Shown here piece by piece: positions 1 to 5,033 of a stretch of 5,033 nucleotides of DNA. The translations under genes were made by a program, and so were the position numbers. A model generated the notes under the pieces. The model was not told where the DNA came from and ran no database searches. It saw only the letters and a program-made list of their open reading frames with translations. Each line of letters begins with the position of its first letter. Positions within the stretch are counted from its first letter, which is position 1. Source of the DNA: JBGOUJ01 sp041477005 (GTDB taxonomy: Bacteria; Acidobacteriota; Terriglobia; Bryobacterales; JACQDG01); assembly GCA_041477005.1 (NCBI GenBank), contig JBGOUJ010000584.1, forward strand, positions 1 through 5,033, written 5' to 3'.

Positions 1-164
1 ACCGGGGTGGCGCCCATCACGCTCACCCAGAACTTCTTCTGCTCCTCGACGTCGCGGACGTTGAGGTGGAGGTGGCCCATCGCCACCCCGGCCTCGTTGG
101 GCGGGGGCAACTGCGCGAAAAGCGATGTGGCGGCGAAGAGCAGCAGAAAGGGTCTTCGAATCAT
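1..164 (-). CDS. Exported VOC (glyoxalase/bleomycin-resistance fold) protein, N-terminal part
   Basis: Only the first 54 codons plus two bases are in the window; the gene continues past the left edge. Reading from the ATG at 164-162, residues 1-18 form a Sec-type signal peptide: Arg-Arg at 3-4, a hydrophobic core rich in Leu, Phe and Ala, and a Phe-Ala-Gln end with likely cleavage near Ala17/Gln18. Residues 30-54 (starting GHLHLNVRD, then EEQKKFW and VMGATP) match the first beta-alpha unit of the vicinal oxygen chelate fold. His31 lies seven residues before Asp38, the spacing of the first metal-ligand His in glyoxalase-type proteins. The substrate cannot be told: this fold covers lyases, dioxygenases and binding proteins. 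The start is well fixed because the other upstream ATG in the area hits a stop after two codons. There is no Shine-Dalgarno sequence. It is divergent from the cyclase gene with a very short gap. Confidence 0.8.
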   Translation of the reverse strand, partial: MIRRPFLLLFAATSLFAQLPPPNEAGVAMGHLHLNVRDVEEQKKFWVSVMGATP

Positions 165-169
165 GCGGC

Positions 170-181
170 CATGGTAACATG
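170..181. promoter_or_regulatory. Candidate overlapping divergent -10 elements, possibly giving leaderless mRNAs
   Basis: The 12-mer CATGGTAACATG sits between the two divergent starts. On the plus strand 172-180 reads TG-G-TAACAT, an extended -10 shape, and a start about 7-8 bases downstream falls at 187-188, on the cyclase ATG. On the minus strand 179-171 reads TG-T-TACCAT, a weaker extended -10, with a start seven bases on at 164, the A of the VOC gene's ATG. Neither gene has a Shine-Dalgarno sequence, which fits leaderless transcripts. I see no convincing -35 box for either direction. The fit is by eye on short motifs and could be chance. Confidence 0.35.
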
Positions 182-187
182 CGCGGC

Positions 188-1159
188 ATGAAGAGCTTGA
201 AGAAATGCCTGCTAGCACTTCTCGCGGGTGGCGTGGTGGCCGCCCAGTCGCCCCCGGCCGTGACGCGGGAAACCATCGATCGCTGGATGAAGGAGCTGTC
301 GAACTGGGGCCGCTGGACGCAGGACCAGTTGGGCACGATAAACCTGATCACGGCGGCCAAGCGCCGGCAGGCCGCGGCGCTGGTGAAGGACGGCGTCTCG
401 GTTTCGCTCGCCCGCAACGCCGAGACGGAGAAGGCCGCCGATAACGCCTCGCCCTTCGTCCACGTGATGACCGCTACCGGCCAGAACAACGCCGGTGACT
501 TCTGTCTCGATTCCTACGCGGTCTCCTATCACGGCGTGGCCCACACGCACCTGGATTCCCTGTGCCACATGTTCTACCAGGGCAAGATGTTCAACGGCTT
601 TTCGCGAGAGGAGGTTACCCTCCAGGGCGCGGGCAAGCTCGCGGTCACCAACTACAAGAACGGCATCTTCACGCGCGGCATCCTGATGGACATTCCGCGC
701 CTGAAGGGAGTTCCTTATCTCGAGCCGGGGACGCCGATCTACCCGGGCGATCTCGACCTCTGGGAAAAGAAGGCCGGGCTGAAGGTCGTCGCCGGCGATG
801 TGATCTTCATCCGGACGGGCCGCTGGGCGCGGCGCGAGGCCCTCGGACCGTGGAACGTCGGGGAGAAGTCGGCGGGCCTGCACGCCTCCTGCGCCCGCTG
901 GCTGAAGACCCACGACGTGGCCGCCGTCGGCAGCGACGCCGCGAGCGACGTGATGCCCTCCGGCGTGGAGGGCGTCCGGCAGCCCATCCACCAGTTGGTG
1001 CTGATCGCCATGGGCATGCCGATCTTCGACAACTGCGACCTGGAAGCCGTGGCCGCCGAAGCCGCACGCTTGCGTCGCTGGGAGTTTCTGTTGACCGCCG
1101 CGCCCCTCCCGGTCCCCGGCGGCACCGGCTCGCCCCTGAACCCGATCGCCACGTTTTGA
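188..1159 (+). CDS. Exported cyclase-family hydrolase (kynurenine formamidase-like fold)
   Basis: The 323-residue product belongs to the cyclase family (the KynB/polyketide-cyclase-like metal hydrolases). Residues 1-20 are a signal peptide (Lys at 2, 5 and 6, a Leu/Ala/Val core, and an end reading VVAAQ). The metal-binding signature Thr-His-x-Asp-x-x-x-His is at 120-127 (His121, Asp123, His127), preceded by His115 and His119. The usual Pro of this motif is replaced by Leu125, as I recall for the larger members of the family. Further family marks are the stretch ending IFIRTGRW at 206-213, GSDAASDVMPSG at 248-259, and a C-terminus with GGTGSPLNP at 311-319. KynB proteins are about 210 residues, so this longer, exported form is probably not the tryptophan-pathway enzyme; the true substrate is unknown. 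The start at 188 places the signal peptide correctly; an in-frame ATG at 179 adds only three residues, and one at 125 would overlap the divergent gene. Confidence 0.88.
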   Translation: MKSLKKCLLALLAGGVVAAQSPPAVTRETIDRWMKELSNWGRWTQDQLGTINLITAAKRRQAAALVKDGVSVSLARNAETEKAADNASPFVHVMTATGQNNAGDFCLDSYAVSYHGVAHTHLDSLCHMFYQGKMFNGFSREEVTLQGAGKLAVTNYKNGIFTRGILMDIPRLKGVPYLEPGTPIYPGDLDLWEKKAGLKVVAGDVIFIRTGRWARREALGPWNVGEKSAGLHASCARWLKTHDVAAVGSDAASDVMPSGVEGVRQPIHQLVLIAMGMPIFDNCDLEAVAAEAARLRRWEFLLTAAPLPVPGGTGSPLNPIATF

Positions 1160-1168
1160 AAAACAATC

Positions 1169-1246
1169 GAAACCACAGATGAACGCAGATAAACGCCGAT
1201 GAAAACCAGGGTCCATCTGTGTTTACATGCGTTCATCCGCGGTTTC
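1169..1246. repeat. Imperfect palindrome made of 10-base units (ACAGATGAAC-type repeat)
   Basis: The arm 1169-1194 is matched by the reverse complement of 1221-1246 at 22 of 26 positions, with a 26-base centre that can also pair in part. Each arm is built from a 10-base quasi-period: blocks at 1171-1180, 1181-1190 and 1191-1200 read aaccacagat, gaacgcagat and aaacgccgat, and the right side mirrors this with gtccatctgt, gtttacatgc and gttcatccgc. It begins 10 bases after the cyclase stop codon. I remember this word family as a dispersed intergenic repeat in acidobacterial and some other environmental genomes; that is memory, not a search. A transcript from either side could fold into a long hairpin, so a role in 3'-end formation is possible. 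There is no T-run of an intrinsic terminator. Confidence 0.8.
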
Positions 1247-1251
1247 AAATC

Positions 1252-1382
1252 CTTAGCGCCCGTCATAGAATTACCATGCCAGCACGCCGAGTCCGCTTGC
1301 TCACGCGCGCGGCTCAGAAAGCCCTTCCGAGCCGCGACCGTCAGGGAGCGGTTGGCACTGTTATTTCTTGACAGGCCCTTAG
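1252..1382. repeat. 131-base imperfect palindromic element (MITE- or REP-like), no coding content
   Basis: Three nested inverted segments share one centre. The core 1293-1319 pairs with 1325-1351 at 21 of 27 positions around a 5-base loop. The middle arm 1267-1281 pairs with 1353-1368 with one gap. The outer arm 1252-1265 pairs with 1369-1382 at 11 of 14 positions. Bases 1282-1292 on the left have no partner and form a bulge. The right end stops five bases before the stop codon of the minus-strand aminotransferase gene. I see no target-site duplication. The core resembles a dispersed repeat I remember from Solibacter-type genomes. It may be a non-autonomous mobile element or a structure protecting or ending the two convergent transcripts. 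Confidence 0.75.
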
Positions 1383-1387
1383 TTTAG

Positions 1388-2737
1388 TTACGTTCGCGGC
1401 TCGGATTCCAGCATCGTCAGGAGGTTGTCAAGGGCCGTGACCGTCTGGTCAACGTCTCGTTCATCGTGGACGGCCGAGACCGGTCCGCCCGGCCAACCGA
1501 TGAGGTCTACGCCGCCTAGCAGGAAGCCGGCCCGGATCTTCTGCAACAGCTCTATCGGCGTCGCTCCCTTGAGCTTGGTCCAGGGCACTTTGCCGGCATA
1601 GATGTCCTGGGGCGACACCGCTTCTTTGTCGGGATTGAGAAAGAGGTTGAAGCCGGAGAACTCGCCGTAGGCGCACCAGTTCACGCCGCGCCGCCGGAGG
1701 ACGGCGTTCCAGCCGTCTCGAATCGCCGCCGCGGTGCGGTTGGCTCGCTCGATGAGGTCGGAGGCGCAAAGCAGCCGCAACGTGGTGATGCCAGCGCTGG
1801 CCGAAACCGGGTTGGCGTTGAAAGTGCCTTGCTGGACGACGGCCGGAAGCTCGGTCCGCGTCCCGGACCGCCGCGGCGCCATCACTTCGAGGATCTGCGC
1901 GCGCCCCACCAGAGCCGCCCCTGGGTGGCCCCCGGCGAGGATCTTGGCGAGCGTCGTCAGATCCGGCGTGACGCCGTAGTACTTCTGCGCGCCGCCGGTG
2001 GAGCACCGAAAGCCGGTGACCACTTCATCAAAGATCAGCACAATGCCGCGCCGCGCCGTGATTTCCCGTAGGTCGCGCAGGAACTGCGGCGGGCAGGGGA
2101 TCTGGCCGAAAGTAGCGCCGGTCGGCTCCAGTATCACGGCGGCGATGTCGTCGCGGCCGTCGCAAACTTCCCGCACGCGCGAAATGTCGTTCGGCGGGCA
2201 GAGCAGCACCCGCGCGGCGATCTCCGGCAGGATGCCCGGCGGCGCCTCGGCCCCGGTGGCCACGTGGTCATGCCACCCGTGAAAGTGCCCGGCGAACCGG
2301 ATCAACATCGGCTTGCCGGTATAGGCCCGGGCCACTCGCAGGGCGAGCATGGTTGCTTCGGTGCCCGAGCTGGTGAACCGCACGCGCTCGGCGCACGGCA
2401 CCATTTGCTGGATCAGCTCCGCCCACTCCAGCTCCAGCTCGTGCGCCGCCCCGTAGTGGCATCCTCGCGAAAGCTGCGCGATCACGGCCTCCCGCACCGC
2501 CGGGTGATTGTGTCCCAGCATCAAAGCGCCGTGCCCGCCGAAATAGTCGACGTATTCATTGCCGTCCACGTCCCATTTACGCGACCCGGCCGCCCGCTCC
2601 ACAAAGAGGGGATGCGGCTGCATCGCCCGGACCACATGGGTCACGCCCCCGGGGAACAGCCGCCCGGCTCGCTCGTAGAGCCGCGCCGAGCCGGGTGTCT
2701 TTTGCGCGTAAGCCTGCAGGATCCTGGATTCCGACAT
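1388..2737 (-). CDS. Glutamate-1-semialdehyde aminomutase-like class III aminotransferase (PLP)
   Basis: The 449-residue product is a fold-type I, PLP-dependent class III enzyme with no signal peptide, so cytoplasmic. Family marks in order: FPGGV at 28-32; DVDGNEYVDY at 56-65; LGHNHP at 74-79; the phosphate-binding SSGTEA at 123-128; HFHGWHD at 151-157; FDEVVTGFR at 236-244 with Asp237 as the partner of the PLP ring nitrogen; Lys265 in LAKILAGG as the Schiff-base lysine; and QGTFNANP at 303-310. The overall plan resembles HemL, and databases would probably label it so. However FHGWHD replaces the YHGH-type motif of true HemL as I recall it, and the neighbours have nothing to do with haem, so I call it an aminotransferase or aminomutase of unknown substrate. 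The start at 2737 has GAGGA 11 bases upstream; an in-frame ATG at 2773 adds twelve unlikely residues and overlaps the probable promoter. Confidence 0.87.
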   Translation of the reverse strand: MSESRILQAYAQKTPGSARLYERAGRLFPGGVTHVVRAMQPHPLFVERAAGSRKWDVDGNEYVDYFGGHGALMLGHNHPAVREAVIAQLSRGCHYGAAHELELEWAELIQQMVPCAERVRFTSSGTEATMLALRVARAYTGKPMLIRFAGHFHGWHDHVATGAEAPPGILPEIAARVLLCPPNDISRVREVCDGRDDIAAVILEPTGATFGQIPCPPQFLRDLREITARRGIVLIFDEVVTGFRCSTGGAQKYYGVTPDLTTLAKILAGGHPGAALVGRAQILEVMAPRRSGTRTELPAVVQQGTFNANPVSASAGITTLRLLCASDLIERANRTAAAIRDGWNAVLRRRGVNWCAYGEFSGFNLFLNPDKEAVSPQDIYAGKVPWTKLKGATPIELLQKIRAGFLLGGVDLIGWPGGPVSAVHDERDVDQTVTALDNLLTMLESEPRT

Positions 2738-2764
2738 GTGGGTAGGTGTCCTCGCTCGACAGCC

Positions 2765-2774
2765 ATGATACAAT
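2765..2774. promoter_or_regulatory. Candidate overlapping divergent -10 elements for the aminotransferase gene and the dehydrogenase operon
   Basis: Only 62 bases separate the two divergent starts. On the plus strand 2766-2774 reads TG-A-TACAAT, an extended -10 that misses the consensus at one base; transcription would begin near 2781 and give a leader of about 19 bases that includes the GGAGGAG ribosome site. On the minus strand 2770-2765 reads TATCAT, also one base off consensus, with a start near 2758 and a leader of about 20 bases including GAGGA. The two boxes share bases 2769-2770. No good -35 hexamer is visible in either direction. Such an overlap would make the two transcripts compete. 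Confidence 0.45.
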
Positions 2775-2790
2775 CCGCACGACCTTTCGT

Positions 2791-2797
2791 GGAGGAG
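2791..2797 (+). promoter_or_regulatory. Ribosome binding site deciding the dehydrogenase start
   Basis: GGAGGAG lies just ahead of the ATG at 2800; the GGAGG core ends four bases before it. It is the strongest Shine-Dalgarno sequence in the window. It selects the start at 2800 over the in-frame ATG at 2746, which lies upstream of the probable promoter and would spoil the signal peptide. Confidence 0.75.
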
Positions 2798-2799
2798 CC

Positions 2800-3810
2800 A
2801 TGCTGAGAAAATGCACTATCCTGCTTGCCCTTCTGCTCGCCGCCTGGCCGCTGGCCGCGCAGCAGAAGAAGATTGTGACGACCGGAATGGCCACGCCCCT
2901 GATATCGGAGTTTCAGAAAGCGGCCCCCAACTGCACGTTCGTGGCGGGCGACCCCAAGAACATGGTCTCGCAGGTCGGCGACGCCGACGCCATCCTGGGC
3001 ACCATCTCACCCGAGCTGTTCCAGGCCGCCAAAAAGCTGAAATGGGTGCACATCTTCAGCGCCGGCGTGGAAATCTACCGCTTCCCCGAGTTCATCAACA
3101 GCGACGTGGTGCTGACCAACGGCCGCGTCATCCAGGGGCCGGAAATCGCCGACCATGCCTTCGCCCTGCTGCTGGCCTTCACCCGCAACCTCTACCGCGT
3201 CATTCCCGACAACAGGACCAGGGGGGAATGGTTCGGTCGCGGCGCCTACCCCGCCATCGAGTTGCGTGGCAAGACGGCTGTGGTCGTCGGCGTCGGCGGC
3301 ATCGGCACGCAAATCTCCCAGCGCGCCTGGGCATTCGGCATGAACGTGATCGGCGTCGATCCCAAGGACCTGCCGCTGCTTTCCTTCGTCAGCCGCATGG
3401 TCAAGCCCGACCAGTTGGACACGGTGCTGCCGCTGGCCGACGTGGTCTTCATCTCCGCGCCCCACACCCCGCAGAGCGAGGGCATGATCGGCTCCAAGCA
3501 GTTCGACGAGATGAAGAAGGGCGCCTACTTTATTGCGGTCTCCCGAGGCAAGCTTTACAACAGCGAGGCGCTGGTCAAGGCGCTCGATGAAAAGCGTCTC
3601 GCCGGCGCCGGGCTGGACGTCACCAACCCCGAGCCGCTCCCCAAGGGCCATTCGCTGTGGAAGTTTGAAAACGTGATCATCACTCCGCACGTGGCCACCG
3701 TCTCCGACGGCGTCGGAGCGCGCCACCACGACCTCATCGTGGAAAACGTCGGACGCTTCTCCAAGGGCGAGCCGCTCCGCAACGTGGTGGACAAGATTAA
3801 AGGGTACTAG
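2800..3810 (+). CDS. Exported NAD-type D-2-hydroxyacid dehydrogenase
   Basis: The 336-residue product is a D-isomer-specific 2-hydroxyacid dehydrogenase, the family that interconverts 2-oxo acids and D-2-hydroxy acids with NAD(P). Residues 1-20 are a Sec signal peptide (Arg-Lys at 3-4, core ILLALLLAAW, likely cleavage near Ala20), and the catalytic domain's first strand, KIVTTG, follows at once. FSAGVEI at 86-92 is the substrate-loop region. The Rossmann motif G-V-G-G-I-G is at 164-169, and Asp187 at the end of the second strand favours NAD over NADP. The catalytic set is complete: Arg249 in VSRGKL, Glu278 in NPEPLP, and His297 in ITPH. The Asn usual before the Arg segment is not kept. Length without the signal is about 316, normal for the family. 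It is the first gene of an operon with the metallohydrolase. An NAD-dependent enzyme with an export signal is unusual; the signal has no twin-arginine. Confidence 0.9.
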   Translation: MLRKCTILLALLLAAWPLAAQQKKIVTTGMATPLISEFQKAAPNCTFVAGDPKNMVSQVGDADAILGTISPELFQAAKKLKWVHIFSAGVEIYRFPEFINSDVVLTNGRVIQGPEIADHAFALLLAFTRNLYRVIPDNRTRGEWFGRGAYPAIELRGKTAVVVGVGGIGTQISQRAWAFGMNVIGVDPKDLPLLSFVSRMVKPDQLDTVLPLADVVFISAPHTPQSEGMIGSKQFDEMKKGAYFIAVSRGKLYNSEALVKALDEKRLAGAGLDVTNPEPLPKGHSLWKFENVIITPHVATVSDGVGARHHDLIVENVGRFSKGEPLRNVVDKIKGY

Positions 3811-3820
3811 TTACCACACC

Positions 3821-5033
3821 ATGAGACTCCTACCCCTTGTGTTTGTCGCCGGAGCCTTGATCGCGCAGTCTCGTTACGACCTGCTGCTCAAGGGCGGCCA
3901 CGTCATCGATCCAAAGAACCACACGAGCGCCGTGCGAGATGTCGCGATCTACGAGGGAAAGGTGGCGGCAGTCTCGCCGGAGATTCCGGCATCACGGGCG
4001 CGAAAGGTCGTCAACGTGGGCGGCCTCTACGTGACCCCCGGCCTGATCGACATTCACGCGCACGTCTTCACCGGCGAAAACGGCGGGATGCTCGCGGGCG
4101 GCGACTGGAGCATCTTTCCGGACACCTTTGCTTTCCGCACCGGCGTTACGACCGTCGTCGATGCCGGCTCGTCTGGACGCCGCAATTTCGCGCAGTTTAA
4201 GCGCACAGTGATCGATCGTGCCCGCACCCGCGTGCTGGTATTCCTCAATATCCTGGGAGCGGGCATGCCCGGCGACAACTTCGAACAAGACGTGAAAGAC
4301 ATGGACGCGAAGGCGGCAGCGGAACTGGCCATCGCGAACCGCGACACCATTGTCGGGATCAAGGTTGCACATTACCAAGGGCCGGACTGGACTCCGGTCG
4401 AGCGCGGGGTCGAGGCCGGCACGCTCGCCAACATTCCGGTGATGGTCGATTTCGGCACGTTCCGCCCGGAGCGCCCGTTTCAGGATCTTGTCCTCATCAA
4501 GCTCCGGGCGGGCGACATCTACACTCACGCGTTCTACGGCCCCATTCCCTTGCTCGATGAAAAGGGCCGCCTGCTTCCCTATTTGCTCGAGGCGCGAAAA
4601 CGCGGCGTTTTGTTCGACGTCGGCCACGGCGGCGCGGCGATGATATTCCGCCAGGCGGCGCCGGCCATACGTCAGGGTTTCCCACCGGATTCGATTTCGA
4701 CCGATGTGCACGCGGGCAGCCTGCTCGCGGGCATGAAGGATATGTTGAATGTGATGTCGAAATTCCTGAACATGGGGATGCCGCTCGACGAGGTGATCCT
4801 GCGCTCCACCTGGAATCCGGTGCGCGCGATACGGCGGGAAGAGCTGGGACATCTCTCGGTGGGCGCGCCGGCGGACCTGGCGGTTCTTCGCGTGGAGAAG
4901 GGCGAATTCGGTTTTGTGGATTCCTGGGGCGCGCGCCTGGCCGGCACTCGCCGTCTGCTGTGCGAACTCACGATTCACGATGGTCTGGTAGTATACGATC
5001 TGAATGGAATCACCCGCGACAACTGGGATCAGC
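3821..5033 (+). CDS. Exported amidohydrolase/deacetylase-family metallohydrolase (cog3964-like), 3' end cut by the window
   Basis: From the ATG at 3821 the frame stays open to the right edge, giving 404 codons plus one base. Judged by relatives I remember, only a few residues are missing. Residues 1-16 are a short signal peptide ending LIAQ. The TIM-barrel metal site is visible: His79-x-His81 in IDIHAHVF, the carbamylated-lysine position Lys181 in VGIKVAHY, His236 in YTHAF, and Asp295 in SISTDVHAG. FDVGHGG at 265-271 and VMSKFLNMGMPLDEV at 311-325 are further family marks, and the N- and C-terminal stretches form the small beta domain (KGGHVIDP, VGAPADLAVL). Family members are often misnamed dihydroorotase; characterised ones, as I recall, cleave acyl esters of (R)-2-hydroxy acids such as acetyl-(R)-mandelate. 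The usual fifth-strand His is Asp210 here. It follows the dehydrogenase by 10 bases with no clear ribosome site, so co-transcription is likely. Confidence 0.88.
   Translation, partial: MRLLPLVFVAGALIAQSRYDLLLKGGHVIDPKNHTSAVRDVAIYEGKVAAVSPEIPASRARKVVNVGGLYVTPGLIDIHAHVFTGENGGMLAGGDWSIFPDTFAFRTGVTTVVDAGSSGRRNFAQFKRTVIDRARTRVLVFLNILGAGMPGDNFEQDVKDMDAKAAAELAIANRDTIVGIKVAHYQGPDWTPVERGVEAGTLANIPVMVDFGTFRPERPFQDLVLIKLRAGDIYTHAFYGPIPLLDEKGRLLPYLLEARKRGVLFDVGHGGAAMIFRQAAPAIRQGFPPDSISTDVHAGSLLAGMKDMLNVMSKFLNMGMPLDEVILRSTWNPVRAIRREELGHLSVGAPADLAVLRVEKGEFGFVDSWGARLAGTRRLLCELTIHDGLVVYDLNGITRDNWDQ

Noticed and set aside
562..1182. A 206-codon plus-strand frame inside the cyclase gene
   Set aside because: It is a +1/+2 frame shadow, dominated by Arg, Gly and Pro from GC-rich codons, overlapping a well-supported gene.
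212..1216. A 334-codon open frame on the minus strand opposite the cyclase gene
   Set aside because: It mirrors the cyclase codons in a high-GC gene, has no recognisable domain, and reads through the palindromic repeat; the plus-strand frame has a signal peptide and a full family signature.
1293..1351. Intrinsic Rho-independent terminator
   Set aside because: The hairpin is strong, but no run of T follows on either strand, and the pairing extends into a larger 131-base repeat; I list it as a repeat instead.
1199..1387. A 62-codon plus-strand frame between the convergent genes
   Set aside because: It is made almost wholly of the two palindromic repeats, has no ribosome site and no protein-like composition.
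2756..2761. TCGACA as a -35 box for the dehydrogenase operon
   Set aside because: It is only seven bases from the TACAAT element, far short of the usual 16-18 base spacing.
3808..3820. A separate promoter for the metallohydrolase in the 10-base gap
   Set aside because: TAGTTA there is a poor -10 match and there is no -35; co-transcription with the dehydrogenase explains the layout better.
3992..4978. A 328-codon open frame on the minus strand opposite the metallohydrolase
   Set aside because: It is an antisense shadow: rich in Arg, His and Ala with no motifs, while the plus-strand frame shows the complete metal-site pattern and runs open through the whole region.

Overview
The window is GC-rich, densely coded DNA that reads like a member of the Acidobacteriota, most likely close to Solibacter/Bryobacter. 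The reasons are the strong G/C bias at third codon positions, several small enzymes with short Sec signal peptides ending in Ala-Gln, the kinds of families present (cyclase, cog3964 metallohydrolase, exported 2-hydroxyacid dehydrogenase), and two palindromic intergenic repeats of a sort I remember from such genomes. This assignment is from pattern and memory, not from a search.

Layout. Bases 1-164 (minus strand) hold the N-terminus of an exported VOC/glyoxalase-fold protein that runs off the left edge. Only about 23 bases separate it from a divergent exported cyclase-family (kynurenine formamidase-like) hydrolase at 188-1159 (plus). The 228-base gap 1160-1387 lies between convergent genes and is almost filled by two different imperfect palindromes, 1169-1246 and 1252-1382. 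A cytoplasmic PLP enzyme of the glutamate-1-semialdehyde aminomutase/class III aminotransferase type lies at 1388-2737 (minus). It is divergent from a two-gene plus-strand operon: an NAD-type D-2-hydroxyacid dehydrogenase with a signal peptide (2800-3810), then, 10 bases later, an exported amidohydrolase/deacetylase-family metallohydrolase (3821 to the right edge, lacking only its last few residues).

How the genes may work together. Four of the five proteins carry signal peptides, so most of this chemistry would be outside the cytoplasm. The operon pair is the most suggestive: characterised members of the metallohydrolase family are, as I recall, esterases of acylated (R)-2-hydroxy acids, and the neighbouring dehydrogenase family acts on free D-2-hydroxy acids. 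A small pathway that deacylates and then oxidises a D-2-hydroxy acid is therefore plausible but not shown. I see no defence system, CRISPR array, RNA gene, insertion sequence with a transposase, or other clearly undescribed system. The best leads are the exported dehydrogenase, the His-to-Asp change at a metal-ligand position of the metallohydrolase, the stacked palindromes, and the compact divergent promoters.
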